DNA of 64,000 nucleotides from contig VFIW01000037.1 of assembly GCA_006386115.1 (NCBI GenBank), positions 186,001-250,000 on the forward strand, in the 5' to 3' direction. The position numbers were made by a program, and so were the translations under genes. Positions 41,075 to 51,860 of this stretch are shown here, piece by piece. The DNA is from Globisporangium splendens. Taxonomy: Eukaryota > Oomycota > Peronosporomycetes > Pythiales > Pythiaceae. Below the pieces are notes generated by a model. It was not told the DNA's origin. It did no database searches and saw only the letters and a program-made list of their open reading frames with translations. The stretch's first letter is position 1. The number at the start of each line of letters is the position of its first letter.

Positions 41075-43093
41075 ATGGGCAGTTCGGACGGTGCGTGCGT
41101 GCGTGCGTGTATATTGAGGGTCTTGGAGTGTTATGTGATAGAGTAAAGATGCGTCGGCATGCCACAGTGCTGGTGGTAGCGGTGGCGCCTGAGGGAGAAG
41201 TGGAGGGAGATGGTTCTCTGCTGGATATGAAGAGGCATGACGACTAACTGGACGATGGATGCTGCTGGGGGATTGCGTGTCGTGCAGAGGATGAGCGCAA
41301 GAAGCGCTCGATCAACGAGATGTTTGGGGATGAGGACTCGGATTCCGACGGAGACGACGCCATTCGCCCAGGTACGAGCGACAGCTTGGTGACAGAATGT
41401 GTGGGTATTCGTACGCACATGCTTATGTCTGGGTATGGCGTGATTATGAATTGAATGTGTATTCTAGTGTCTACCAGCGCAATGACCGCGGATGCTTCTG
41501 GGTACGTGGTCGCTACCGAAACCCCTCGTTGTCAAGCGTTCTAACCCGTTATAATATGCAATTAAATGTGCAGTTTGTTTGGCTCGGACTCGGAAAGCGA
41601 GGAAGAGGACGTGAAGCCAAAGGCGCGCGCCGCGCCCCCGCCGTCCAAGCGGTCCAAGGCATCGAGTGGATCGTCCAACAACAGTCGCAAACCTGAAAAG
41701 TCCCGCGGCAAGAAGAAGGAGTCGAGACACAATTCTGGTACGCGCTTTTCCCTGGAGCCTTGGCAAAGAGGTTTATATGCGTGTGCTCACGTTTTTCTTT
41801 ATCTGTGATGTCGGCTAGGTGACGAATACGATTCTGGGGATGAAGTGGTCGCGACGAAGGAGGATCAGGATTTCATCGATGAAGATGATGATCTCGCGGG
41901 CGTGCTCGGTGAATACGACGAAGACAACCAACAGTTTGACGACGAGCGCCCCATGGACGAGCGCCCTGGCGCGGCGTCGAAGGACGATGGATTCTTCGAC
42001 GAGACACTCAAGTCGCTGAAGACCGGCAGGCGCTCGAAGATGAATTTGTCGGTCCAGGAGATGGAGCAGATCACGCAGGAGATGCTCTACCGCATGGATA
42101 AGGCTCATCAGGACGACTTGGCGAGTATCGCGGAACGCCGACCAGCGCTGGAGAAGATCAAGTACGTCGACCACGCGCTCATGATCATGCGCAAGCATCA
42201 ACTGCAGCCCATGCTCCTGGATTTCGATTTGCTTTCGGTACGTCCTGCAAAGCTTATTGCTATGGTTATGGCTGGCGAGACGTTCTCATATTTCTTTGCG
42301 TGTTCTATATTCTTCATGCATAGATCATTAAGAAATGGATCCATCCACTGGACGACGGTACGTTGCCAAACGTGGGCATTCGAACTAAGATGCTCAACAT
42401 GGTAGCCGACATGCCAGGTAAGCTTGGTATTCTATTATGTTTATTACTGTGACAATACTTATGTAGTTCTAATCTTCTTTTCCCTCTATAGTGTTCAAAG
42501 AACACCTGAAGAGAAGCGGATTCGGAAAAGTCGTGATGATGCTCTGGAAGCACCCTGAAGAGGTACGAAAGCGTGTGTGAGAGGAATTACTATTTGCGAT
42601 GAAACTGACTCACAATGCACACATGGATTATGACTGTGATTCTGACTAGACTCGAGCAAACAAAGACCTTTGCCGTGACTTGGTCGAGCGCTGGAGTCGA
42701 TCGGTGTTTAACAAAACCCTGGATTTCTCCAAGTTGGCCGAGCTGGAAGCAGAGAAAGCAGAAAACGCTGCCTACAGACGTCAAAACCGACAGAAACAGC
42801 AGAAGTCCGTGTCCAGTAGTCGAAGTGGAGGCCACAATGGAGATGTGTTCGGCCGTTCCGATAATTCGGAAACAAAGCCCGAAACAAACGCATCGGAGCG
42901 TGCGGCTCTTCCTCAGCAATTGCGCTTTGATTTCCTCCAGCGACCTCGACCAAGGGTAGAAATTAGCAACGTCCCGACGAAGAAGGTGGATTCAGACTCC
43001 CGGAAAGCGCGTCTCGCGAAGCGCATGCAAGACATCGCGAAGCCAGGGAAGAAGGGCAAGCGTGCGATTAATCTCAGCATCGAAGGCAGATAG
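41075..43093 (+). CDS. IWS1: IWS1/Spn1 transcription elongation factor, 8 exons
   Basis: Exons 41075..41090, 41288..41371, 41468..41501, 41574..41737, 41819..42237, 42324..42417, 42492..42562 and 42650..43093 join in phase to 441 aa. The N-terminal half is acidic and disordered (EDSDSDGDD, SDSESEEED). The folded core is the TFIIS-N/LW domain: KKWIHPLDDGTLPNVGIRTK, FKEHLKRSGFGKVVMMLWKH and LCRDLVERWSRSVF, all characteristic of Spn1/IWS1. The C-terminus is basic (KKGKRAINLSIEG). In other eukaryotes the protein binds Spt6 and RNA polymerase II during elongation. The first exon codes only five residues plus one base, and exon 3 is 34 nt. Confidence 0.88.
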
Positions 43094-43432
43094 ATTCATC
43101 CAATGCTTTCCACGACCGAGGCATTTTTTCTCAACAAATGGCTTAGGGCGTGAGTTTGATTGCTTGCATTTTGTATAGTTCGTTGACTCTGCTTTCTTTC
43201 ATCTCTACGTCTCGAGATGCATACGCGAATGAAGTCTTTGAAGCGCAAAACAAGCTTGTGTAAGTAGGTGCACATGTGCCAATGATCCAAGAGGGTTTTG
43301 CCGAAACGCCGCGACTCTTAAAGAAGTGCGCAATAGCGCGTTTCGCCTTCGTGGAAATAGATCGGAGTCCAGATCAAGTGCCGACAAACGCGAGAGTCTT
43401 TGACCTTGACTGAGCGACGCAGCGTGCCTCTC
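43094..43432. other. Intergenic region
   Basis: 339 bp between two rightward genes; nothing recognised. Confidence 0.5.
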
Positions 43433-45995
43433 ATGGGGATAACTCGAGTGCGCAGTGAGGGCATGGCCGCCAGCTCAGACGCGATTGGAAATGGCACACG
43501 GGTCGAGCAGCAGCAGGAAAAGAAGACGTCCTCAGAACGAAGAAAGCACGAAGCGCGATTTCGTGGCTCTACGTACCTGGATGACTTTGGTGAAAGTGAG
43601 AGAAAACTGGAAGCAGCCGATTGCGAAAAGAGCAGTGATAAAGTAGACGAAGCGTGGAATGCGAACCAGTTGCTGGTTGATCTGGACTCCGATCAGAGGT
43701 TTCCGCATTCGACAAGTCGAATAGCAGCGCTGAATCGAGAGCTCAGGGCTTTGGAGGTTCGCTACTTTCACACGCGAATGAAGCTGGAAAAGTCCATGGA
43801 AAAGGTGTGTATGTGTGGCCCTCTCTTTCCAAGCATGTTGGTTCACTACTTTGACTTGTGCGTTTGCATATTGCAGAACGACCACTTACGGCAAGGTGTG
43901 ACCAAGTTGCGAGGACACGCTACCAAATTGGAGCGAGAGACCTGCAAATTACGCAACTTGGTTAGCCTCCGAATGGTCAATCAGCATCTATGATTTTCCT
44001 ATTGCTGATGTTGCCATTATGAATAGTGCAGATTGACAGAATCCAAGGAGAAAAGAAGCAGTTGGAGCTGCAGGCCATCAACAATCGAGATTATGCAAAG
44101 AAAATCGAGCAGCGCTTCTTCATGGGCACAAAAAGACAGGTAGACTTTGCATTCTTTCTTCTTTTGACTAATATCTTGGTCATTCATTTGTTGCATATCT
44201 GCATGACTTTCTCTCTCTAGTCGATAATCCAGTGCAATGTTGACCTTGGCAAGAGAGTCAAAGAGTTGGAGAAGAGTGTTTTGGAGAAAGGCGCCGCGTT
44301 TGAGAGCCAACGTATTGAACTGCAAGACGCGCAAGAAAAAGTCAACATCTTGAAGCGAGCGCTGGAAACCCGCTTCGAAGAGCTCCAGCTGAATGGCAGT
44401 TTGCACACAGGAGTTCTCTTTGAGCTCACACGGCTTCAGGACCAGAGCACAAGTCTGGCGTTGCAACTCTCTGAAGAGCGCAAGACCAATAAAGCGCTTG
44501 AGGTACATTTGTATGCCGTTGTGATGCTTTTCTGTCATTATCTTCTTGATTATTCAACGATATGTTTGCCATTCTGTAGGCGAGATTCCTCAACCTCCAG
44601 GCAAAAGAAACAGACATGGAGGAGACTCTCGTCGTTCGGGAAGTGATGATTGGGAATCAGGAGCGCGAGTGAGCAGCACTCGAAGAGAAGCTCGCACAGC
44701 TCTGGAACGAAAAGCAAACGTTCGCGTTTGAGAAGTCGACTTTGTTGAAATTTATCCAGGAGCAAGCCGAAGTCAAATTCCAGCTGGATGCTCAGATAAA
44801 GCAGATTCAGGACTCCAAAATGGCTGAGTTGGCAGCTCTGCACCGAAAGTTGGAGCTCTCCATGGGAGACAAGCAAAAGCTTCAGGATTCACTTCGCGAA
44901 GCCAGCTTCCGGTGTGAAAACCTTCAGCATGAATGCCAGACGCTGCGAAATGCCTTCCAAGGTGAGCAACAGGCAAATGTCGAGCTAGAAACCCGCGAGT
45001 AGGAGCTGCTTTTGAAGCTTCAACGATTAAACGATGATTTAATCAAGAAAGAAGACGACTTCGCTGCTGCTCGTGATGTGTGCAGAGAGCTGCAGACAAC
45101 TCTGGAAGGTGTAGAGCAGGACTCGGCGAATCTTCGAGCTCGGGTGGACGAAATGGAAGCTGTTGAAGCAGATCTACGGCAGCAACTTGCTCAGAAGCAC
45201 GCAGATGAACTCGCGCTACGTGCAGCGATGGAGAATTCTCTTCATGACCTTGAGACGCTGTCTCGGCAGCGCAATGAAGCTGCTAAAGCGATGAACGAGG
45301 CGGTCACCATCAGTGCATCTTCGTTAGACGAACAGCAGGCACTGGAGTCCAAACTCGAGACGCAGCGGAAACAGTTGGAGCAGTTGAAGAATTCCAAGAA
45401 CCTGCTGCAAAACGCCATGCTGGAACAGCTTTCGGCATTGCGCAAGCAGTTGCAACTCGAGCGTATACAGCGGATAGACGCCGAGGCAAAGCTGAAGCAA
45501 TTGTTGGCCAATGGGTTTGGCTCTACAAACCAACACTCAAATGCGCTAAAACAACAAAAGCAGAGGATCTCTCCAGACAAGAACGCAGTGTCACCATCTA
45601 GAAATCCCGAAGCGATCGACAAAGTCCATGAGACGATGGATCCAGACGAGCCTCAGCCATTGCCTCCGCTGATGATGATGGCGGCAACTCCGTCGCCGTT
45701 GCCTCCGTACCTGAGCCATTTGAGCAGCTTTGGTGGTTCCCAATCAGATTCGTCTTCATCGGACGATGATAATGACGACGAAGACGACAATAGGAATGAG
45801 GTGCTGTCGCCTACTCACTCACAAGCCCAAGTTGAAGTCGGCAGGGACGACACAGAAATTGTAGAGCACGCAGCAATTCCGCTGCCTCCCTGTAGTTCTC
45901 CACCACTGTCAGCATCCCCAGAGCACAGGGCCGGCCACGCATCAGCATTCTCACAGGAACAGATTTCGCTTCTAGAGCTTGCGGGGGGCACGTGA
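43433..45995 (+). CDS. Long coiled-coil protein interrupted by in-frame TGA and TAG
   Basis: Exons 43433..43804, 43877..43960, 44032..44139, 44221..44502 and 44580..45995 join in phase to about 754 codons. Nearly the whole protein is heptad-patterned coiled coil (for example ALNRELRALEVRYFHTRMKL, LEKSVLEKGAAFESQRIEL), ending in a Pro-rich and acidic tail. Inside the last exon a TGA (44670-44672, between ERE and AALEEK) and a TAG (45000-45002, between ETRE and ELLLK) break one continuous reading frame; heptads continue in register across both. No intron fits to remove them. It is either a young pseudogene or affected by base-call errors. The family is not recognised; centrosomal or ciliary coiled-coil proteins look like this, but so do many others. 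Confidence 0.6.
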
Positions 45996-47120
45996 TCAAC
46001 GTGGATAAGCGCTGTATATGCATCTTGTGGGCGTGTTGAGCCTCTCAATCTCCATGGGTTGTTTAACTTGTGCTGTGGCTGCTTTATAGATGTGAGACGA
46101 AATTGCTTTTCTGTTGAATGGAAAAAACTCCATCGTATTCGTCTGCATGAAGGCGCGCGAGCGGGGCAGAGGCAGATGGTCACGAGGCATCGCGGAGCTG
46201 CCGTTGTAGCTGCTCATGCTGCTCGTAGAGCGTGTTGTGCTGCAGATCGTCGTCGCACACATTGAGAACGTCGCTGCTGCCCTTCCTGGTGGACGCTGGT
46301 GCTGATGGTGGCGTAAATGAAGACGCAGTGGAGAGCGCGCTGCGCTTCCTGAGTGTGCGAGTGTGCGGCCATTGCCGCTAAAAGCGTGTCCATTTCCTTA
46401 TACCCTCTCTAAGTTGCTGGTTGACAACTGCGATCGTTTTGTGACCTGGAAAATAGATACCCTGTGCATACAGTTTTTGATTCGTAAAACGCGACCTTTG
46501 AAAGCCGCATACTTGAAGAGCTCCATTATTCTCAGAGGAACCCAGCGAATATGCAGGCATTAATGCGTCTTGCAGGATTCTTCTTTGAGGGCGCTGTGTA
46601 TGCAGCTTTGTGGACATATTGAGAGGCTCTTAACTCGTCATGGGCTGTTTGCCTTGTGGTGGTTGTAGCTGCATTACAGATGTGGGGCGAAATTTCTTTT
46701 TCTGTTTTATGGAAAGATGGCAGCTCAGAAGTGCACCCACCCGCCATGAGCATGGAACCAAAAAGCTGCCACTCTTTCTGTTCCTGACTCAAAAGAATTT
46801 CGATGTATCGAGAGAAGCACCGACTCCATCTGGAAGGCGACACGCCTACTGCATGCAATTATGGAAAGAAAAAAAAAAAAGCGATGCTCACAATTGCCGT
46901 ACAACAGAAGAGCTGCGCTGCTGGAACCGATCCCGGTTCTCTCATCATAAAAAAGCAAGCGCCAGCATGGATCCCATAGGGCTGTCTGCAGTGGCGAATC
47001 GCCGCCTTTGCAGCCGATGCAGGGCGATATGGGCAGACGCAGTTGAATCACCGGATCCAAAGCGCTTCTGACGGCAATCTCTGCATGAAACAGAACGAAA
47101 TGCACCAGTTTACCCGCGGA
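45996..47120. repeat. Repeat island with two diverged direct copies and a fragment shared with 62.7 kb
   Basis: A segment of about 120 bp at 46010-46130 recurs in direct orientation at 46598-46722 with many substitutions (shared cores CATGGG.TGTTT and AGATGTG.G.CGAAAT). Between them, 46455-46600 matches the reverse complement of 62735-62862. Short interrupted frames in all three suggest a decayed transposable element. The stretch from 46730 to 47120 holds nothing recognisable beyond an A-rich run at 46868-46878. Confidence 0.55.
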
Positions 47121-47446
47121 TCCTTCCAAATGTGAGTCTCAGGTAGTCAGTCCGTCTCAGAAGGTGCAGTCGGCTCCTATGTAGCTAGCTATTCGCTCGT
47201 TCTGCTGACTCGTTGCATTGGAGTCAGGACGCCGATGGGTTCTTCCTTCCCTCTCTATGTGGCGGTGATGAGAGTGGTAGAGATGTCAAGTAGCGGCCTT
47301 CTTCCCGTCGCGTTCTTCGCCTTTTCTTCCATATCTCAATGGCCTGATTCGCGTCTAGGACAGGCATGCACCATCCCCCATACTCACGCTTCCCCCACGG
47401 CTACAAACGAACCACAGGCGCCACTTCCCTTCCTTCCACAGGCGCG

Positions 47447-49097
47447 ATGGATCCTCACGGAGCGGCCGCCAATATCAGTACGAATGCGAATACCAGAGAC
47501 CACGTGACGGAGACAGCATCTCCAGGCCGCATGGACGCCGCGTTCAATGACCTCAGTCTGGACAGCCGCACAGTGCTCTCGCGGTTGTTCCCGTCGAATC
47601 CTCATAATAGTCCCATTAGTAGTCCTGATGATAACGGCGGGAGTCCTGCCAAGTTGTGTGTGGAGACCTGCTCTCTCCATGCTGCACTCGCTTTTGGTCT
47701 TTCGGCTCGCGACAGAAGCGCCACGACGTGGCCCGACAGAGTCATGGACAATACGAACAACGCCGTCAGTCATCACCAGAGCAATCTCAGTGTTGCTCCG
47801 ATGAGGCCGAGCGGCTTCTTCCAACGCCAAAGTGAACCAAAGTCCGTGTCGTCGGCCCGTGCTCGCTCCGCGACCATACAGCAGGCAGTAAATCATCATC
47901 ACTCAGACCCAAAGAACGAGGACGACGTGGTCATTCTGCGAGAACAAGTCGCGCTGTTGAGGAAAAGCCTCGACGAGGAGAAGAAGCGTCGCATCCGGGA
48001 GCAAAAGCTGATGCAAGAGGTGAGAGAATACGGCCACCATTTGCCAGCATTTACTACAGCCAAAGCTGCTTAAAGTCACTCATCAATCGTGTCACCTCTC
48101 GTTGTGCTTTGCAGAAAATCATCGAGCTCCAGGGTCTCATTCGGAGCGATTTCCCCGAGCACAAGAAAGCCCAGGAGCGCCGCTTGGTGCAGATGCGGTC
48201 TCCAAGTGCCGCGCGCTCCAAGCTCCGCAGTGCAGGCAGCGGCTCCAAGCTGATGCTCGTCAAGCCCCAGCTGGTGAGGAAATCGTCCAAATCCAACAGC
48301 AGCAGCAGCGGCAGCAGCGCAGGCAGCTGCCTCGACCTGGTCTCGTCGTCGTTATCGGTAGCGAACGATGAGGCAACTGGCAACAACCAACAAAGTCACA
48401 ACAATCGACAGCAGCAGCTTCCAAGTGAAGATGAAGCTACGTCTTCATCTGGGAAGCTCGACAAGGAAGCCATGGATCTTCGCATGAAGAAGCAGCTCAC
48501 GAAACTGCGTGCGCGGATGCAGACGATGGTCACGGACGCGCAAACCGAAGCCAAGTACGACACGTACCTTGTTATTTGTTTTCCTATTGCGACCTCATGT
48601 GCTTTCTGTTGGGTCGTGTGACCTGACTTGTGCTTGTGTCTCCAGAACGCTTCGCACGCTGCTCACGAACGAGCAGCTTCGCTTTGAGCGCAAAGAGCGG
48701 CACTGGCGCGTCGAGACCAACGCCAAATTCGCTGCCCTTGAGGTATGATTTGGAAGTTTCGCTGGTGGACGGTTCGTATGAGATTTAACAACTTCATGCG
48801 CCTCGCTCAATATGACAGAAAAAGCACGCGGTGGCTAAGAAGAAGCTCACAGCCAAGACAGCGATTCTGTCGTCGCATACTGCCCACTTGATGGTGCGTG
48901 TGCTGCTGTTCTTCGTTGTCTTTTGTGCCGTGCTGACGCGTTTCCGTTGTTGCCTCCGTTAGGCGGAAAACCAAATGCTCGCAACGCAACTCCAGGAAAA
49001 AGATGCACGCATCGCGCACTTGGAGCTCGCGCTTGGCGGCAAACGCATCGTCATGGAGACCCACGGCGGCGGCAACGCGACAACAAAGTGGTCCTAG
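47447..49097 (+). CDS. Coiled-coil protein of unknown function, 5 exons
   Basis: Exons 47447..48019, 48115..48563, 48646..48742, 48819..48893 and 48963..49097 join in phase to 442 aa. An ATG 81 nt upstream (47366) is also in frame, so the start is uncertain. The first 140 residues are Ser/Asn/His-rich and disordered. Coiled coil begins at VILREQVALLRKSLDEEKK and returns in short exons near the C-terminus (LTNEQLRFERKERHW, AENQMLATQLQEKDARIAHL). A Ser/Asn/Gln-rich loop separates them. No enzymatic motif, signal peptide or membrane segment is visible. Fully intact, unlike the coiled-coil gene upstream. Confidence 0.65.
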
Positions 49098-49303
49098 AGA
49101 GTAGAGAATCCATGCACCCACCTAGACGTTTCATAGAAATGAGGTCACACTCTGCATGTCCGCAATAGAGAGAAATGTAAAGCAAATCCACACCACCACA
49201 CTCAAAAAGCAAAGGCAATCCATCCATTAATCACGTGGTGCGAATGACGGACGTTCAACGGCGGCGGTTGGATTGGATGGGGAATTTGGATGGCTTGGGT
49301 ATA

Positions 49304-51441
49304 TTACGAGGCGGCGTTATACTTGACTCGGATCTCTTCTTCACTCATGAGACCGGTGCTCACAGAGTGGATGTTCCCTGTGAACACGCGGCGCTCCCAT
49401 GTCGTCGTATCAAAATAGAGAAACTGCGGACCCAGCGCGCCACCACCGATGCTGCCAGCGCCCGCAGTCGCTCCAGATGCTGGTGCGCTGCCGATCGATC
49501 CTACACTAGTGCTCGGTCCGATGCTACTTGACAGACTCGCTCCTGGTCCCGATGCTGCTCCGCCTGGCGACCCCGACAAACTGGAACTAGTCGCTGCTAA
49601 CAGCGCCGTGTCAGCCGGTGACGCGCGCTTCAGCCACATCTTCAACTCGACGTGGTACCTCCACTCGCGACTGTAGAGCTCTTGGGCCGCGTACGCTTGT
49701 AAGACGTCCTTCGGCATCGAGTAGAAAATGTAAAAGAGCGTCTCTAAGTGGAATTTCGATAAATGCGTCGTCTTGAGCACGGGCGGTTGATTATAATAGC
49801 ACATAGGTAAAGTAAACTGGGGCTCTTTTGTCAGCGAGCCCTCAGACCATGGCGATGCGAACGTTGGATGCAGCGGCCTGTGGGAAAAGTCACAAAGCCA
49901 ACAAGGTTAGTGGTGTCACCCGACAGCAATCCATTTAGCAACCGAGCACACGTACTCGGCCGAGTTCAGATTCAGTCCCAAGGTCGTGAGGTCGCAGCCC
50001 ATCGCGAGGTTCTTCTTCGATTCATTGCTTGGACGAATTACCGAATGCAACATCCCAAGCAGCCCGTACTTGTTACTTGGATCCAATTGGCCGTTGCTGG
50101 TCGCACCCGATCTCGACGAGTGTAATTGCCCGAACGCTCCACCAGAGAGACTCACACTGCTGCCACCAGCGCCACCTGACGAAGATCCTGCCGGCGCGCC
50201 GGTTGCGGCAAATCCCGGCACTGCACCCGAGCGACTCCCGATCGAAGTGTTGTTGAGCGCCTGGGATCCGGATCGCTGCGGCGCCATGCCGTCCAATGCG
50301 GACGACGTGAAGCTGGAATGCCGCTTCAGTTCGGCTTCTTGCATCGCACTCTTGTCGCTCGAGTTGGGTCCAAACGTCGAAAGCGCGGGAAAATCCTCCT
50401 TCTGGATGACAAACTCCGACGGCTGCGTGCGCATCCGCGACTCTGATCCGATCTCCGAGCTCGTGTCCAAGTTCAGCGAGTTCATTCTGCATAAGCAGCG
50501 AGTTGAGCATTAGTTTTCCATACTTATACCAAATGATCGAATTTCCAACGAGCCAAGAAATAAATAAAAGATACTGCACCTTGAACCAAGAGCTGGGAAC
50601 TCGGACATGTCGGGTGCCTTGTTCTCCACTGGAAGGGATCTTCCTAAAAATGTGTAGCGCATGCAAGCAAACTGAGTTGTGAGCACAATTGCATTGATGG
50701 CGATAATCGCTGCCAAGTGCTGCTCACCTGAGTTCATTCGATGAAGCTCGTGGGAGGGCGGAGGCGCACCAGTGAGTGATCCGCGACCGACCGAAGCACT
50801 CAGAAACTGCACCAATTCGCGTATAAGGTAAATGCAGAGAGAGAGAGAGAGAGAGAGAGAAACTAATTAGCACTTGTACGCGCATGAAGTAATTGTGCTG
50901 ACCTTCTGACACTTACCGAATTCGACCCAGACGCCGACATCATGCCGGTGCTGCTAAACCCCGAGAACACACCATGCTGACCGATACCTGCATCTACACG
51001 GCAGACGAAATCACCACTTATTAATTCACTGCAGCAAAAAGCCAAACACCACTGAAATATGGTCGCATAGCGATTCGGACCTGCACCGCTGTCTCCATCG
51101 AGCGCACTCGTGAGCCCGCTGCCCATCGCGTGGAAACCCGACAAGCTCATGTGGCCAGTCCCCGCAACACCGCTGCCCCCAGGACCACCACTGGAACCGA
51201 CGCCCTTGCTGGAAAAGTCGTCGCGATGGTAATAGTACTGACTCGCATCGAAATCCTACATACCCCATATCACACGCAATATATGATTAGTCTCCTCCAA
51301 TGACCATGTCTAAAAGCGCGATCCCCCTGCTATTCCGCATGGGGAGAGGGGAAATATAACACAAAGAGCCCTTACCTTATCCTCGGCCGTCTGGATGTTA
51401 TCCTTGAAATACGCAAACTTGTCCTTGGACGGATCGATCAT
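49304..51441 (-). CDS. CNOT2: CCR4-NOT complex subunit NOT2/CNOT2, 7 exons
   Basis: Exons 51441..51376, 51255..51081, 50987..50917, 50806..50728, 50643..50580, 50486..49950 and 49877..49304 join in phase to 521 aa. The C-terminal NOT box is clear: KYGLLGMLHSVIRPSNESK, GCDLTTLGLNLNSAEYV, TFASPWSEG, YYNQPPVLKTTHLSKF, ETLFYIFYSMPKD, REWRYHVELKMWLKR, and a final strand with FDTTTWERRVFTG. A Ser/Gly-rich insert separates the last two blocks. Two short EFPALG/DFPALS motifs in the disordered N-terminal half are also typical of NOT2. The protein bridges NOT3/5 to the CNOT1 scaffold in mRNA deadenylation and repression. Confidence 0.88.
50836..50860. repeat. (GA)n microsatellite in a CNOT2 intron
   Basis: About twelve GA dinucleotides, read as TC on the coding strand, close to the acceptor of exon 4. 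Confidence 0.9.
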
Positions 51442-51860
51442 CGCGCGCTGCTGTTATTTTTCTCCTCCTTTTGTTTCCTTTCCCCCTGTTTCTTTCCTAT
51501 AGATACGATAACAACAGCATAAGCCACACAGAACACGCACAATAGCAACACGGAGACGCTCTCTCCCTCCGCATCTACACACGCGCACACTCACTCGACA
51601 CGCTTCTGCCTGACGCTGATGGGGACAGACACGCGCAGACGCAGGAGCAAGGCGCACGCGTTCCGTTTTGCTTTGCTTCCCCTTTCCCGAGCCAAATGCT
51701 GTTGTTTTTGCCAGCGAGAGAGGGGCGTACTCGATCACTCCGTCAAAGTACGAATCTCCCCCTCCGCACGACCCATTCAGTATCACAACCAGGATGGAAT
51801 CGAGCCATTCGATTCAAAATAAGGTGGATTGAAGCAAATACATCTAGAAGAAGGAAACAT
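51442..51860. other. Intergenic region between CNOT2 and presenilin
   Basis: 419 bp holding the CNOT2 upstream region and the presenilin 3' flank; no gene seen. Confidence 0.5.

Noticed and set aside
44950..45002. A 41-nt GTGAGC...TAG intron that would remove the TAG in the coiled-coil gene
   Set aside because: It would be much shorter than other introns here and would break the downstream frame.
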